From DASVDK01 sp036381125 [NCBI: Thermodesulfobacteriota bacterium] (GTDB taxonomy: Bacteria; DASVDK01), in NCBI GenBank assembly GCA_036381125.1, contig DASVDK010000326.1, positions 1 through 5,305 on the forward strand: a stretch of 5,305 bases of DNA, read 5' to 3'. Of this stretch, positions 5,138 to 5,305 are shown piece after piece (position 1 is the first letter of the stretch; each line of letters starts with the position of its first letter). A model generated the notes under the pieces. The model was not told the origin of the DNA, ran no database searches, and saw nothing but the letters and a program-made list of their open reading frames with translations. The position numbers were made by a program, and so were the translations under genes.

Positions 5138-5305
5138 CTCCAGGTTGTCAGGAGGGGGGCGGAGCCCCCCCTTGACTCCAATGGAAGGCCCGAGCCCCCG
5201 GGAGGCCGCCTCCCGCAACAGGTCGAAGAACGCCTGGGCCGTGACCTCGCCGGTCGCCCCCGGCGCCTCGACTTCGGCGAGGAGGTGCGGGGGGCGCCGG
5301 CGCAC
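5102..5305 (-). CDS. Unrecognised protein, C-terminal part (enters from right edge)
   Basis: An open frame of 67 codons plus a TGA stop at 5104-5102, entering from the right edge with no start seen. Residues encoded at about 5185-5305 look like ordinary protein: HLLAEVEAPGATGEVTAQAF, then FDLLREAASRGLGPS, an amphipathic helix of the kind that ends many enzymes. The last 25 or so residues (from GVKGGLRPPP) come entirely from the two palindromic repeats, so the repeats seem to have replaced or extended the natural C-terminus. I do not recognise the family. The frame being a chance one cannot be ruled out, but its composition upstream of the repeats argues for a real gene. Confidence 0.5.
   Translation of the reverse strand: MRRRPPHLLAEVEAPGATGEVTAQAFFDLLREAASRGLGPSIGVKGGLRPPPDNLEMGVKRGAPPPS
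5142..5182. repeat. Palindromic repeat, copy 2 (41 bp)
   Basis: A direct tandem copy of the preceding unit after a 4-base spacer. The core GGGGGGC-GGA-GCCCCCC is identical, but the right arm is one base shorter, so a single A is bulged from the stem. Such GC-rich palindromes are typical of dispersed REP-like or terminator-type elements; only these two copies are seen in the window. Confidence 0.85.

Noticed and set aside
5096-5182. Tandem repeats as a CRISPR array or insertion-sequence ends
   Set aside because: There are only two units with a 4-base spacer, and no transposase or cas gene nearby. The palindromic core fits a REP-like or terminator element better.

Overview
The window is very GC-rich, tightly packed bacterial DNA with strong G/C bias at third codon positions, two apparent TTG starts, short gene gaps and overlapping stop/start codons. 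The style suggests an uncultivated high-GC soil or sediment lineage, for example Methylomirabilota/Rokubacteria, Binatota or Myxococcota. That placement is an impression only; there is no taxonomic marker beyond one tRNA.

Left part (1-3184, minus strand): the main feature is a four-gene cluster read right to left: a membrane-associated family 2 glycosyltransferase, two tandem members of the 6-pyruvoyl-tetrahydropterin synthase (PTPS/QueD) family, and GTP cyclohydrolase I (folE). The first three genes overlap by 1 and 4 bp and folE follows after 28 bp, so this is very probably one operon. FolE would make 7,8-dihydroneopterin triphosphate, and the PTPS pair would convert it to a tetrahydropterin. 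The glycosyltransferase may glycosylate a pterin, a lipid or a cell-wall acceptor. The two PTPS paralogues have lost different, complementary parts of the active site. One keeps the zinc/cysteine half and the other keeps the Asp-His half, which in known PTPS comes from the neighbouring subunit. This suggests an obligate mixed-subunit enzyme and is the most interesting point in the window. Downstream lie a hairpin with a T-run that looks like the operon terminator, and the 5' part of a PRC-barrel gene that leaves the left edge.

Middle (3185-3773): a divergent intergenic region leads to a complete tRNA-Gln(CTG) gene on the plus strand, preceded by a good -35 box, then a small YCII/DGPF-domain gene with a strong ribosome binding site.

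Right part (3774-5305): a convergent gap with two GC hairpins, then a minus-strand NAD(P)-dependent malate/L-lactate dehydrogenase-type oxidoreductase (Ldh_2 family). Upstream of it are a GC hairpin and two tandem 41-42 bp palindromic repeats. A partial unrecognised gene entering from the right edge reads through one repeat and stops inside the other.
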